The notes under the pieces are model-generated. The model saw only the letters and a program-made list of their open reading frames with translations. It was not told where the DNA came from and ran no database searches. From the NCBI GenBank assembly GCA_025024175.1, contig QCXZ01000001.1:3410001-3474000 (forward strand): a stretch of DNA of 64,000 bases, given 5' to 3'. A program made the translations under genes and the position numbers. Below, piece by piece: positions 32,881-46,740 of the stretch; position 1 is the first letter of the stretch; every line of letters begins with the position of its first letter. This DNA is from Rhyzopertha dominica. Lineage: Eukaryota; Arthropoda; Insecta; Coleoptera; Bostrichidae.

Positions 32881-35294
32881 GATGGTTGTGGGTAGATTAT
32901 TCCAAATAAAGCGTAGAAAGTATCGTCTCAAACAAATAAATTACTCATCTAATATTACACATAGCTGCATAGGTGCGCTAAGCAAATTCATAACTTGCCT
33001 ACAAGTCAGTGACAGTAGCTCGCTAAAACGTTAAACAAACATAGCAAGCATTATAAAAATGCCGAAATTAATTCAATAATAATAGAAATTCCATCCTGCA
33101 TTACTTCTAACAGGACGCTGTTTATACGCGATCGGCTATGAGCTGTTTATGCGCTGCTAATGGTTCGCCGCAATAAATTATTAGTTTTGGCTTTGATGTT
33201 GCGAATATTGGATTTATTTGTCCTGGAACATTGTGATGCATTTGTTAGTCTAAATGCTAGATATCGAAAGCTCAAAATATATATTACCGCATTCCCCGTT
33301 TACAGGACCAAAATTGAGCGATAATTAGTATTTATTCGCATTAGCATTTCACGCTAACAAGTTGTGGATTTCATGCTGCTACAATTATTGGTATTAAATT
33401 TAATAATTTGCAGCTTGATATGGTCACCGGGCACACAATGGATACAAAACTGTAAGCCCGACGAGGAACGAAGATAAGTAGTACAGCAAAGGGCGTTGTT
33501 ACAAAGATATATTTTTAGCAGTGAACATGATATTCTACTCGTCAACTGCGTTAATTACGAACTTTGCCCCCTGGATCGCAAGTCAGGAACACATTTGCGG
33601 TTGACTTAATTCCAAAAGCAGGTGTCTCCCACGTCTACTGTCATACACGTGTTCAATTCTCAAACTTTCTCAAAATAGATCTGGATAACCATGTACTTGT
33701 AACCGTATAGAAACAGCCAAATTGAGAAAACAATTTTAAGATCTGCTTGTGCGTGGAAGGCCCCTGCTAGCAGCTGAAATAGCTTCATCTTTTCAAAATT
33801 AAAAACCATTGAATGCAGTTATGCCCGAATAAATTCCTAATAGTTCTGTTGATACAGGAGATTGTTACTGTATGAACCAATCTGTCCCAGATGCTGCTAT
33901 TATAAGGTTTTACTTCAACAGATTATATGTGGCATTAAAGTTATCCACAGCATTAAGCAGTATTTAAGAAATTTGAGCTATAGTTACAATGAAACATACT
34001 TGTAGGCGTTCATCGGGATCGTCCTCGTTTAACTCATGTATTAGTTGAAGTTTATAGAAGTGAAATTTTTGTGTTTTATGCGGTTTAAGGCGAGTTGCGG
34101 GTTGGTGTAAAATAGGATGATTATAAGTTCAATACACGTCANTTCAAGGTGACCACAGACCTACGAAATAGATTCCAAACAGCTTCAACACGGTTCAGTC
34201 TGAAAAGGATTAGTAGTTTCTGAACTTTTCGACACTGGGACAAGGCAATAGTCAAAAATTAAAGTACCCTGTCTCTCCGAAACTAAATAAGTTTCCGGGT
34301 GCTTATTTTGAACTCAATTCCTATGAGAAAGTAGGCAGAGTTCTCCTGGTACAATAAATTTGGTACTCTTGAAATCGTGAGCGTTTACTTTCATCAAGTT
34401 TCCTAGGAAATTAAATTCGCCTGCTATTTTGTAAGAGAAAAGCGATTTCTCACGAAGCTGTTACTGTGATTACTGTCAGTGTCATTATTGAACTCTTTAT
34501 AACGTCAATAATTTTGCGATATTCTATACTACAAAGGAAATAAGAGTAAAACGATGTAATTTGTATTTAACATAGAAGTGAGATAACAAAAATGACCGAA
34601 TATATTAATTTAATATTTATAGTAAGTTGCTAATATACTGCTGTATTTGAAATAATAAAATAAAAAACCTTGAAGGTGTACAAATATTAAGTATGGAGTT
34701 TTAAGAATTAGCTACTGCAACAAATATAATTAACGCTATTGAAAAGAAAGAGCATGTGTTTCGATCTCAAAGGCATTTAATACAGGATGGCGTATTAGTT
34801 ACCAATTTGCACTTTATATTATAGAAACGGCAATACGTTTCCAGGTTGAACGTACAAAAAATCTCCACTAGCTAGTAGAATAAAAAATCTTTTCAGAATT
34901 GCTCGGTCTATGTTTATGATTAGTTTGCATAATGCGCACTTTCTTTTTTGCATGTGGAAGTTACCAGCAAATTACTGGTTCAAATTTGTTTACAGCCAAT
35001 CAATCCTTTTTATGAGTGGGTCACGTTTTTCACAAATCAAATTCGGACCACCTCGCGTCTTATTATGGCCACTCTGATTGGTTAATGATAACCAATAACA
35101 AGCATGAAGCATCTGATTAATATTGGCAATGTTGTCTACTAATCTCCTATGCGAATTGTTGTTCATCCCAAGTCAAGAATACCAAATTTTACCGTAGGAA
35201 AATTGCAAGAAAAGGTGAAATATTATTTCTCTCGTAGGAACTGTCGTTTCCTAGGAAGTCCAGAATAGCCACCCTGGTCTGAAAATTCTTGCTT
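32881..35294. other. no gene recognised
   Basis: Unassigned. About 33100-33330 is a more complex patch that may be noncoding regulatory DNA. One N lies at 34142. Confidence 0.5.
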
Positions 35295-35640
35295 CACTGA
35301 ATACCTGGAGAAGAGGAAAACAACAACAGGAATATATTATTCACAATTGATGACAAATTTGCACGAAAAATACGTCTTGTTCTTGCAGGACAATGCACAT
35401 TGCCATAAACAAAACTCACGATATGGGGTTACAATAATTGTAGACCACCATTCGTAGTTAATAGACTTAAATCCACCTGACTACTTTGACTGAACAGTTT
35501 GGAAAGCAGCAAATTTTCTTCTAATAAGGAAGGACAAGGAAAATTTACATAAAATATTTATCAAGAAATTCAAGTATCACTTTTGAACAGAGAAATGAAA
35601 AGTGTATGGAAAAATTAATATAAAACTGCGGTTGGTCATT
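35295..35640 (+). pseudogene. mariner-type transposase fragment
   Basis: YLEKRKTTTGIYYSQLMTNL, then HEKYVLFLQDNAHCHK (second catalytic Asp in QDNAHCH), then LIDLNPPDYFD (third Asp block). The two Asp are about 30 residues apart instead of 34, through indels. The N-terminal domain is not seen. It is not the same mariner as at 6171-7493. Confidence 0.65.
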
Positions 35641-36617
35641 TAAAAAAACAAATGCTGACGTCATAGTTTAACATTATGACATCATTAATAAAATTGAAAA
35701 ATTAAAATCCGCCTGTTAGAGCATTTTTCGCAAAAAAAAACAGTACATAACATTCTGGTGCGTACTTTGTGATCACTGTAATAATGTAATCGCCATAAAA
35801 ATACATACCTATGGCATATAATAAAATTATATAGGCACTTAAGTACAAAGTTAAAAAGTAGTCCTTGGTGGTGAGCAATAATTCAAAGGCAAAATGCTTG
35901 CCAAGCCAAAAGCCGTTTAGTGGATTAGAGGGTATACAAATAACTGGAAATATTTATATATTTAGTTCGTCATATAATGGATTATCGTCGTCTTGTTGGC
36001 CACGAATTGTACCAAAAAACCAAACAAAGTTTTCCATGGTAATTTAATTCGATCTTCTTTTCATCTGTTGCTTCATATCAATTTATTTAAACATCACAAG
36101 TTTGTTAATATTGTCAGCATTATGAAAAAATAAGCTTTGTTTCTCCTACAACCCATTAAACACCGTGAACAATTTGATACCTTTTATACACTTGACTTTT
36201 ACAAGCCATAATTTTCCAGCTAGATAGGTTAACTACGCAGGTTACAATAAATATTATGTGGGATCAACATAATATGATGTAAGTACCAAGTAGTTCATAT
36301 ACTCGTATAAATGAGCGATCATTACTAATCTTTCAAACTAGCTACAAAACCCACAAACACGAAGACAGAACTGTGTATTACGTGAAAATCGAGAAGACAA
36401 AAACGAATACAGCCTACCCACAATAGACAGGACATTATCATTCAAATCACGTATGGATGGTGAAATCAAAATGCAAAAAAGATAACCGTCAAAAGGTGAT
36501 ACGCGGCAAATGGATAGCCGACCTACACACAATTCGATCCACCCATTCAACCGCTTGCTATCAATAGATAAATTAATACCACGCACCTGTGTAGGATTGT
36601 TCAATTTACGTCCACAA
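35641..36617. other. no gene recognised
   Basis: AT-rich. An 88-codon minus-strand frame at 36338-36604 has no recognisable domain. Confidence 0.45.
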
Positions 36618-36935
36618 ACTAGTGCTGCTTATTCGAATCAAATATATTCATATTTGAACATTAAAGCGAATATTCGTACAAAATTGTCACCAATAATATT
36701 CGATGCGAATAAACGAGTATTCGTAATCGTTTTATTCGGAATCGAATAAACGATATTAGAATTTGTTTTATTCGAAAACAAATACACAACCGAAATCCAT
36801 ATATTTGTATTCGTTTTATTCGGATATTCAAAAACGAATAATGCACTGAATAAATTTGTTCCGTTGTATTCGTTTTCGAGTATACATATTATACTAGTAT
36901 ATTATATTCGTTTTTTCCATATTCGAATTTCGAAT
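36618..36935. repeat. ATTCG/CGAAT-rich degenerate repeat tract
   Basis: About eleven ATTCG pentamers and several CGAAT complements occur within roughly 320 bases. Many sit in a GTTTTATTCG or CGAATAAACGA context. The spacing is irregular and both orientations occur, so it is not a clean tandem repeat. Open frames across it are by-products of the repeat. Confidence 0.8.
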
Positions 36936-38099
36936 GCAAGGATTCCAAATTCTGACCTCACTACCACAAATGAGGGTGGTGAAATAGCTGAGGTGTGATG
37001 CTTGACTCTCTTATTGAAACAAAAGTGAAGTCGAAAATAGTTATTATTGTCTAATTTTGGAAAGATGTGGTTGATTCAGTTCAAAAATACCTAATATAAT
37101 CGGAAGATTTATTCAACTCATTCCTTGGTTGCAATCTGATACCCTCAATAGCTTTACTACGGCAAAAACTAGATAAAAATACGAATATGCATTTGAATGA
37201 TCTCTCTTTCTCACAAAATATGATGCATACTTCGTACAGCTTTGTATAGAGTCAAGATCTTCGGCATTATGTCCCAATTATTTAATGTCAAAAACAACAC
37301 TTGCAATTATCACGATATAGATCCTTGGAACTTCTGCAGTCTGCAAAACGGAAGAGTTATTCAAAATGACATCATGCACAAGATCTAACTTCTAATTAGT
37401 GCACCTGCTGCTTAAAATGAAGTTTCAAAANATGTGTTATTTAACTTATTAAATTATGCAAATAATTGCAAATTTTTACTCTTTCTGTCAAAAATTTTGT
37501 CCGAAATTTTGCTTTTTAAACTAGGTATTTGCGAAAAAATAATTACATATAATCACGTTTAAGTAAAACCCTTTTTTTGTTAGTTTTGTATTATAAATAA
37601 GCGTAAAAGAGCTCATATCTCACATTTTATTTGAATCAATGTTGTTTTTAAGAATTTAATACTCTAACTATGGCAAAACTCGCTATTGCCTTGGATGCCA
37701 ACTATGCAGTCGCAAACCGATGTAAATATCCAATGCTGTTACTGTTTAGTTGATAAGTGTAATGCATTTAATCTAGGCAAAGTTATGGTGGCACGGCACG
37801 CTGACACAAAGCGAAAGCTTCTGGCAACATATCGAAACAAATTTTAAAAGCGATATATAATCCTACGGCCCACCTCAAATAACACAATAGCTGTTGAGAT
37901 TAAAGTGCCATAATGTATATTAAGATGCGAAGTTTTTAAAAGTTCTCGATCCAACTGGCACAATATTATAAGCATTAAGCAGGCCTAGTTCTAGATTTAA
38001 AATTAACCTACAGCACCGGACTTGAGGCACCAACAGAGAAGAAAATTTCAAACCAATACCTTAAAAAATGATAATTAAAAGTACATATTTCGACCATAA
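36936..38099. other. no gene recognised
   Basis: Unassigned AT-rich sequence. One N lies at 37431. Confidence 0.5.
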
Positions 38100-38620
38100 A
38101 TGATTTTATAAAGGAACGTGAAGAATGTCAGATTAAGCTGGAATTACAAGGAGAGCCCATTTCAACCATAGTGCTTAAAATGGCAGTGAAAAATGCAATT
38201 AAAGGCAGAGATAAACAGATCAGAACTGCTATATAACAAAAGACTCCGGTGCACTGCTTTCGCTGACGATAAAAATATGCAAGAAGTACTAAGAAGACTA
38301 GAAAAAGAAGCAACGGTGTTTAGACTTATGAAATATGTAAAAAGTAGTGATGAAGAAGATATAGTATACAATAACTTTGTATTAAAAGCTGAGGAAGGAA
38401 AAACTTACAATTTTGAAAAAGTAATTAGTTAACATTGCATACTTGGGTACGATAATAGTAAGAAAATCATCAGTTTGGGCCGAAATTATAACAATGATGA
38501 TTGAAGAAAATAGATGTGCGTACAGACTAAAGTTAGTGATTATAGGACAGTTGTAACATATAAATGTGAAGTACAGATTTTAACGAATATAGAAATTTAC
38601 AATTTTGTCAAAAAACGGTT
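38100..38620 (+). pseudogene. LINE RT remnant around the active site
   Basis: The open part 38193-38432 reads YNKRLRCTAFADD, where AFADD is the YADD-type active site. It continues with VLRRLEKEA and EEGKTYNFEKV, which match the (E)VxRLEKEA...GxTYxFEKV blocks. In other frames, VNIAYLGTII (the FxYLGxxI block) and YRTVVTYKCEVQILTNIE (for LIRPVVTYGCETWTLTK) follow. The regions before the active site and the C-terminus are lost. Confidence 0.72.
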
Positions 38621-41600
38621 AGCCCTACCCATATAAACCATGTACATTACGTAAAAATACTTAACAATTCAACATAATCTTAATTCTGAAGGGGTGTATC
38701 TCCCTTAGGAAACATTTCTCGACAAATATTTATATATCATAAAAAACCTTACGAATCATACCTTGAATTCTTAACGCACGTTTAAGAAACACCCTATAAA
38801 AGCTTGCATGGTTGTAACCATTTTTGTATACTTCCATATTGAACACCGAAAAAATTCATATTATGTACACGAGACACGTTATTTGACCTAAGGTGGTCCG
38901 TTCAGTAATTAATAACGAAGCCACGAATGGGTCCTTTGACGCCATGTTAATGAATTTCACAGACCTTTAGCCAGTAATTAGTTGTGTCAGAAGCATAAGA
39001 GTTTGTTTCTGACCCTTTTGAACCCCATCACCTGAAAATATGGATTTGCTCTATTGCGACACCTACGCTAACTACCACTTTCTCTTTAGCTAAGTGGATA
39101 TTAGGATAAACATGAAAAAATATATAAAAAAAATGCACACAGACAAGAATGATCCTGTGGAACATCACCCCAGCAAGCAATCGGACAAACATAGACGAAA
39201 TCAGACAAGGAAATGTCAACATCTCATGAAAGAGCATCCTGAATAAGATAAAGAAATAATTAAAATACTAAGAGTTTAATTCACAATCTGTCCAAGTGTT
39301 ATGTACTTATATTTAATTTATTATTATTACTGCTGTTGTCGTTACAGTGAAGTAGTTCCGTGTATCTATTTAAGTGTATACAGTAAGTTACACAATAGTT
39401 GTACATAAAATGCTGGAAGACGGAAGCTGCGCTCTAAGCATACTGGCTCACCAAATATACAAAAGAACACAAAAACCATACAAGGCAAATAAGTAGAAAA
39501 ACTGTGGATCACTCTAGATGAAACATATGGAAGCTCAAAAGTAGAATGGAAAAAACTGTTCAAAAAACTATGAACAATGTGAAACTCAATGGAAAATGCA
39601 GACAGAATCTCAGCACCCTTAAACGACCTTCACCAAGAACAATGCAGCCGAACCAAACCGACATCAAACATAAATGCCTACCGTACGCTAGTTCAATCAA
39701 TCAAGTAAAACAAACACGTGTACCAAAACGTATTTAAATAACGCAAATGTCACTGGATGTTCCTATATTTTTCAGTCAGTACAGTTTTTTGAAAGTAGAT
39801 CAAGCCATTTAAGTATCAAAATGTTAAAAACTGTAACATTCCAAAGAGATTTCGAGGTAGCGTGAATTGAAGCTAAGGGAAGCAGATTCTTAGAGACCTG
39901 TTGTGTTCATTCTTCAAAGGTGGGCATTACAATTCTGCAAAACGGAAGGTACCGCATTACATTCTGAATTAAATATGAAGGAGGGCAAAGCTTCCTCAAT
40001 GGTAAAAAATCCAATATGATCCACGACCCAATCACAGCGCCAAAACTCTCAACAATTTACCGAGTTGTGAACGCCATACGTATGATTGCGACAAGTGTTC
40101 GCCGGGCTCACCGGAATCCTCCCGCAAATGTACTGAACCACTCAAATCTCGGCAACTCTTGCACTTCCCGCGTAATATGCTCAGACATGTTCCATCCATT
40201 AATTAAATCAAGCTAATTTACTTCAAAATTATTTGATGCTTATCTCGACAAGCTACGTAAGTTGGGCGTTGGATTTTAACACCCTCCGAGATTTATTCGA
40301 TTTAAGAAAGTTTGATGAACAATGATGCGCGGGGCCGCAAGGAATTCGAGAGTTAGAAATTTAGTTTACGGAGTAGGTCAGATTCTAGTAAAGAAATGTA
40401 CAAAGCTAGAATGTATGAGTAAAATGTTAAATTTCTACGTGACTTGCGATATAGCAGAAAACATGTAGAACCAACCTAGAAGTCATGGGCGACGCCAGGA
40501 GGGGGGAGCAAAGGGGGACACTCCTTGGAAAGTAGACAAAAAAGGAAAAACCAGAACAAAAAATAACAACTGAGATAAAAAGATACTTTCAGTTGCGAAG
40601 CAAACAATAGTTTGTGTTGTGTTGGCTATAGCTTTTGTACTGATTTAGTATATTAAATTCATTTATTACTACATAATGCACCGTTCAATGCTAGAGCGTT
40701 CTTTAACTCGCGGTTCTTTACAATAAGTCAATTAAACACTAACGCAAATCCGCTAACTTCTCGAAATACATACAAGTTATAACACCCTTGAGAATTTTAG
40801 CTCACCCCAGATGCCGATGACTATAGCTACAGATTCATAAGGTTTACTATTCAGTTTAGTTTAGTATTACATTCTTATTTAGGAAAAAAAGGTAAAGCGA
40901 AAATTTGTTATTGAATAAAAAACACGTAGGGTTATTCATGAACTTTCAGTCATAAAATTCGTTTCAGTATGCCACCATTTTGGGCTGATGCACCGACAAA
41001 CGAAACTCTTCTTTGCAATAAAATTCGAAAATAAAAACCAACGGCTTGATCTTGGAGTCATCATCATATCACATATTTTCATATTAATTCGAGGTACTAG
41101 TAAATGATTTAAAGAACAAAAATAAGAACTAAACATGGTAGGATTGTTTTTCCGTTTCTAATAATATAGAATGTTACAGTAACAACACTATGAGTGAATA
41201 TAACTTCGCAAGGGTTGGATAAATAAAGTATGCAAGCACTGACTTGTTCAATTTATGTATACTAGACAGCACCTACTCATAATATTGTTGATAATAAGTA
41301 GGTTACTAAGAGAGATTTATATCTTGCTGACTGTTTCATTTGCAACCTACTCTACCTACTTTCAATGGAAGTGTTGAATTCTTCCGGTCTCCGAAACCTC
41401 TAAAATTTTATGAGGTGTTGTAAAGACCGAATTACGTAACACCGTATCGAAGTAGCGTTTTTCGGAAAGGCAATAATATATCGCTACAAAAAGCTTGTCT
41501 ATACATTTTTTTAAATATTATTGATCTATTTACATCGATTTTTTGTTGAGATGTATCGATTAATATACTTACATATATATAAAATTTGTACATTATCATC

Positions 41601-43744
41601 TCTTCTATTTTATAATTAAAAAAGCGGTTTTTCTCTCCCAGGTTGTTTTTTTGTTCCTCCCCTATGATTTATGTTTATGAGCCATGGTAAAAGAAATCTT
41701 TACACTGTTGTTGGATTAAAGCCCAAGAGGGCAGAATGATAATACATAACTTTACTGGCAAAAATTGCCTGTTTATTTACGAAACACTTGATAACTGCTT
41801 ATTATTATAATTGCGATACCCGCCAAAATAAGGTTATAGTGCTCTGCTATTGTTTAAGTTATTGGGGGTAATAAAATTGTCATTGGAAATTTTCGAATTT
41901 CGAAAATACGGTTACTTGTAGATTTTTTACATAGAATTAAATTCCACAATTAATTTTTTAATATTGCAAAACACCTTTTGAGAGGTAGACGAAACTTTTG
42001 TTTTTTTATACAAACCCTAGTTGTCTATGACTCCACCGAAGAGAATCTTTTTTGTGCCTTGCGAAAATATATATTTTCCATATTTATTTTAATAAAAGAA
42101 AGAAACAGCCACTTTTTCAAATTTGGTGAAGATATATTATGTTTCATCTACGAGAAACTCATTTTTTACTGATTATTGAATATTTTTTTACTGAAAAAAC
42201 GCAATTCCGCCAAATTTTTAATAGTATTCACTAAATGCATAGTTTAATTATTGACGCTTGAATCCATCGACATGCCCATGTTAAAGTCTTCCAAAACCAG
42301 CAAAAATGTAGATTTTAGATAATACTTTAATGTGAAGTCCTTAAATTTATCAAAATAGCTTAGATAACCCACACAGAACAAAATCGACGATCTTCCAAAT
42401 GTATTTAACGCTTGCAATGTCGAGGCGCTTTCAAACGAAGCCACGCCAACAAAACAGAAAAGAAACGTAATAACTATAGCGGACGTGTGACAATGGGCTT
42501 GCTGCATGAATATTTATGAACAAAAATGTGCAGGGATAAGAGGTGAAAAGCATTACCCAGAATTTGTACGCGTTTTAATATGGGTAAAAGCATGTCACCA
42601 GCAGGCGCACGAAACAGGCAGAAAAAAAATCGCGATTAACCGTAAAACAAGCGAAAGGGACAAATCTGCATAATTGGCAAAACGCAAAGAAAAACCGCCT
42701 TACTAATTTATCCACGACAACGGATATCTTCATCGCCATAACACGTAAAATTTATGGTTCACGCGGGACATCTCAAACTGCAAAATTTACGGCTTATGAT
42801 GCACTATTATTAATGGAGAGTGCATTACAATATATCATCTTGTCCGTTAGGACGAAATTTCTGCAAGAGGAGTGCATTTCTTTAGATAAGGGTGTCTCCG
42901 AGATAAAATGCATTCAATTTTAGCGATGAGACACCGTTAAGGTAGATGAGAAGTCTTCTAATTCATATCAAGCGACCGTACGCTCGCCACATTTAGCACA
43001 AAAAAGCCACGGGAAAGCTCGAGATCCTGCTTAAAGCTAAAGCTCGCCGGATTCCTTATTCAGCAGAAATGCTTTACATCTGCAACGCCTGGATAACGTT
43101 CGCGTGTGAACTTCAGAAGTCTACAACATTTAATTAACCGTATTGCCTTCGAAACCCTCTGATTATTAATTTGAAAAGTTACGAAATGAAACCCGACGAC
43201 CACATAAAATTTGGTATTTGAAATTGCAAGCAGACCTAGACAGTTTGGCTAAGTTTAACAAAGGCAACATGAAATTCTATCCCACCGACGACTTTAAAGT
43301 TACCTGCAATTCATGATAAACAAGTGCTTTAGACAGACTTGAAATAATAAACAATTCTAACAAACCACAGCACAAGTTCATTGCTATACATTATACGAAT
43401 TCAACTTTTAAAGCTGTCTTAAAAGGGAAAACTCTAATTGTGGTTTATTTCTTTAAATAAATAGGAATAACGATATATGTAACTAATGAATGTACACATT
43501 TTGATCGATGAAGTGATAGATGTACATACATGTATGAATATTAAAGTAAGCAGGTAATAGAGAATAATACAGAAACCTGGTAGATGTTTTTCATTTTTCC
43601 AAAATGGACAAACATGGGAATAGAGAAACGAGAAGAATAATTTTTTTTGTGAATGCCACGGCTGCTGTTCTGAAATATAGTTCTAACAAGGCCAATAATA
43701 ATGATTGTTAGTCCTTTAATTTTGAATTGATTACACGAAACGAT
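38621..43744. other. long stretch without recognisable genes or elements
   Basis: I scanned both strands and found no RT, transposase, integrase or exon pattern. An 87-codon minus-strand frame at 42244-42507 begins with a hydrophobic stretch (VITFLFCFVGVASFESA) that could mimic a signal peptide, but nothing supports it as a gene. The part from about 42520 to 43250 is more complex than its surroundings and may be unique noncoding DNA. Confidence 0.5.
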
Positions 43745-44085
43745 GTACAGAACCACCTAAATAAAATCAAGCCTAATACGGCTGGAGTTGATGGAATTAA
43801 CGCATTTGTACTGCGGCTTTGTTTTCCAATTATAGTTAATCAAATACCTCACATAATTAACTGCTGTGTCACGGAAAATTACCTTCCAAAACAGTGAAAA
43901 ATTGCCTATGTGGTAGCACTGCCAAAATCTACTAATGTAACCGGCTGAATAGATCTAAGACAGATAATTATTCTACCGACTATGTCAAAACATATTACGG
44001 ATGATGTCGTACGCGCCACTGACAATGGCTTGCTCCCGGTATTGTTTTTGTTGGACTCTAGGTAGTAAGGCATTTGTAAAGTGAC
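43745..44085 (+). pseudogene. LINE RT N-terminal fragment
   Basis: DVQNHLNKIKPNTAGVDGIN (the KxNAxGxDGI block), then LRLCFPIIVNQIPHIINCCV and NYLPKQ, stop, KIAYVVALPKSTNVTG, stop, IDLRQIIILPTMSKHI (the DLRPISILPxLSK block). Two stops interrupt an otherwise single frame. The palm and active site are missing. The closest relative in the window is the nested LINE at 31-33 kb. Confidence 0.75.
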
Positions 44086-45285
44086 CATTCGTCTCCAATT
44101 AAGGGGGATTGTCCCCCATTTTTAGACAGTGTCCCCCAAGTCCCATTCCATATTTGCATGCTTATTATTGTCAGTTTTTGGCCAGACCATAATAATTCAT
44201 TGCTGTGCAGGTTATTTCAAGTTACCTGATATTTATGTAACCACAAAAAGGCTCAAAAACTGATCCATATTTTGCCATGATGAAAAGAAGCATGTGTTCC
44301 AATACATATTCAAATAAAACAAGTATTACCGGGTTTTTTTATTTTTGTCGGACAGTAACAGGTTTCAGAGATATGGCGAAATTCTTTTTAATTATTTTAA
44401 AGTTAAAAAGAAAGGGCAAAATGTATAGGTTATTTTAAAGCATAGGTAGAAAATAATGTTTAGGCATTTTAAAACGAAATCCTGAATAGATTACTTACTT
44501 GACTCGAGAGACACCTCTTATGTAGGAAACGAGATTGCTCGAATTAAAATATCAATTCTGTTGACACAAAATATAGCCCAAGGTAATAAACGGACAATTA
44601 CATTAATAACCGCCGATCAATTAAATCGAGCTCAATCAGTGTCACTGATGCAATGCGCCGCTTGGCGGCATGTAAGGTCAATGCTAGATTAAATTCCCGT
44701 GGGCATTCGGAGTGTTCCAGTTTACCGAAAGTCCAAGTTTGTAGCAGTTTCGTGATTACATCACGTTTCCTTTAGCGGACAGAACGAAGACCAGCGCCAC
44801 TCTTGTCCGAATTAAAAGCACCTGGGGCGCTTGTTAGTTGTTGTAAAGGCTACCCATGTTATCTCCACGGAGCAAAATCACTTTTTCTTGCCGGTTTATC
44901 GGTTTACTTTTTAGAAAAATTGCGTGCGTTAAATTTCTTCTACTTACCGAAATCGGGATAGAATCCGCTTGGATGTGGTACATACCTGGAACAAAATTAA
45001 ACGGCACTAATCTCGGTTTATTAATAATAGTGAAATCCTTATTAAACCACATGAACGAATACATTATATAGGAAACATCATGAATCAGGCTAAAAGATAT
45101 AGTTATTGGCTTTGCCGTTATTTTATACAAAAGCATTACAATATAGAATAAGCACCTTTTTTTTGTTCCGAAAAAAAATGGATATCGATTACAGTCATAT
45201 GTTAACGGAAAAAAAGAAAATGAAACACAGTATATATATTTGTATGACAAATCAAAATACAATAAATCTAAATATAATACACAAA
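44086..45285. other. no gene recognised
   Basis: A 159-codon minus-strand frame (45313-44834) is mostly aromatic and hydrophobic residues from AT-rich DNA, without a domain. I treat it as chance. A GGGGGA/TCCCCC micro-palindrome lies near 44103. Confidence 0.45.
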
Positions 45286-45289
45286 AAAT

Positions 45290-46740
45290 TATAAATTGAT
45301 AGAGGATTACCAAGCTTTTGCTTCTGGAGACAAAAGATGAATTTCAGAAAAGCCTCCCTCCACTTCACTCCATTGACAACATGGATTTTCCAACGCATTC
45401 CATTTAAACATGGAATTACACCTAGCATGACCAGTTCTTAATCTGTTCGATTTTACCCAAATCCATCTTGGCCGGTCCATTCCAGGTACCATTTTTGTAG
45501 GTTCTTCTATTAAATCTTTATTAAAAAATTGGGCATTGTACCACATTCATGAAGATATTTTTTTCGATATGAGACGATTCTATCCGGAAAGGTTTTCTAG
45601 ATTTCAGTCGATTTTCAGGAGTATTCAAGCCAGACCAAATTGGATAATCTTGTGGATACATGCTATATTCTATCCAAGGCTTTTTTACTGCAAGTTTTCG
45701 TTTTAGAATAGGAGGAGTAATATTAGAAAGTGCTGGAAGCCATTAAGTGGGAGTTGATTTTAAAGTGCCAGTTATAAGCAGCATCTACTTTACTTGTATG
45801 TGAACTGTTCATCCAAACAACACTGCAATATTCTGCCGTTGAGAAAACTAATGCAGGAGCTGGGATACGAAGAACTTTAATGGAATATTATTCCTTGATT
45901 TCAGTTTCAGTATTTTGGCGAGAAGTTATGTTTAAGAATTATGTTATTTGACATAACTTGAAGCTTTCTCCTCTTTTGGTGATTGTTGAGATGAAAGCAC
46001 GTTACTTCTGTCTTCAATGGATTCGGGCACAAGCCCCAGGTTTTAAAATAGCAATTCATAATCTCGATGTCACTTGAAAGGTTTTGTTCAAGTACAGAAA
46101 AGTCTTTACTTTGCAAAGCCAATGCCATGTCGTCTACATACACAAATTTTCTCGATTGAGTTACTGGAAGGTCACTTATGTAGAGGTTGAAAAGAATAGG
46201 CGACAGAACCGATCCTTCTGGAAGACCATTATTCAAAATCCTGAACTTGCTACTTTTCTCTCCCAAAAACACTCTGAATTGACGTTGGGATAGCATTCGT
46301 TCGATGAGCTTCACAGTCTTTCCACATTATTTCAGAGTATTAAATATTTTGAGGAACAATCCATCTTTCCACACAGTATCGTAGGCCGCCGATAAGTCTA
46401 TGAACTCTACTCCAGTTTTCAAACGTTTCTGGAAACCAACTTCAGCATATGTTGTTAGAGCCAATACTTGGTCACAGCAACTTCTGTTCTTCCTAAAACC
46501 TGCTTGTTCCTTCGGGAGTGAGTCTTCAATAATAGGTCCTATTCTCTGGTAAATTAGGTTCTCTAGTAATTTGTAGCAGACACTCGGAAGGGCAATAGGT
46601 CGGTAACTTCCTGCTTCATTTGGAGGTTTCCCAAAAAGCAACAACAATGGTCCCATAATTCTATTTGCTTGTACAAGCTGCAGGCTTCAATATTAAAAGC
46701 TGTTACTAAAAAATACAGCACGTGATGTACTGGCAAACTG
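45290..46740 (-). pseudogene. LINE RT and C-terminus, few lesions
   Basis: The minus strand encodes GKPPNEAGSYRPIALPSVCY, KEQAGFRKNRSCCDQVLALT, GVEFIDLSAAYDTVWKDGLF (motif A), then at 46329-46327 an in-frame TAA, then CGKTVKLIERMLSQRQFRVF, NNGLPEGSVLSPILFNLYIS, RKFVYVDDMALALQ (active site YVDD in place of YADD) and LCPNPLKTEVTCFHLNN. Frames break at 45907. Remnants of the thumb follow, and then at 45546-45307 the C-terminus NRLRTGHARCNSMFKW and GGFSEIHLLSPEA, which matches the RTGHGRC...GGLxxIHxxTPEA tail. It belongs to a Jockey-type group distinct from the (TTA)n family. Confidence 0.85.

Noticed and set aside
42244..42507. 87-codon minus-strand frame with a signal-peptide-like start
   Set aside because: The hydrophobic start is the only support. 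There is no domain, splice context or codon pattern, and AT-rich DNA gives such runs by chance.
44101..44150. GGGGGA/TCCCCC repeats
   Set aside because: The arms are only six bases. A similar G-run near 40500 does not align beyond a few bases.
44834..45313. 159-codon minus-strand frame
   Set aside because: The composition is what AT-rich DNA yields (Phe, Ile, Tyr, Leu), and a plus-strand frame overlaps it. No motif.
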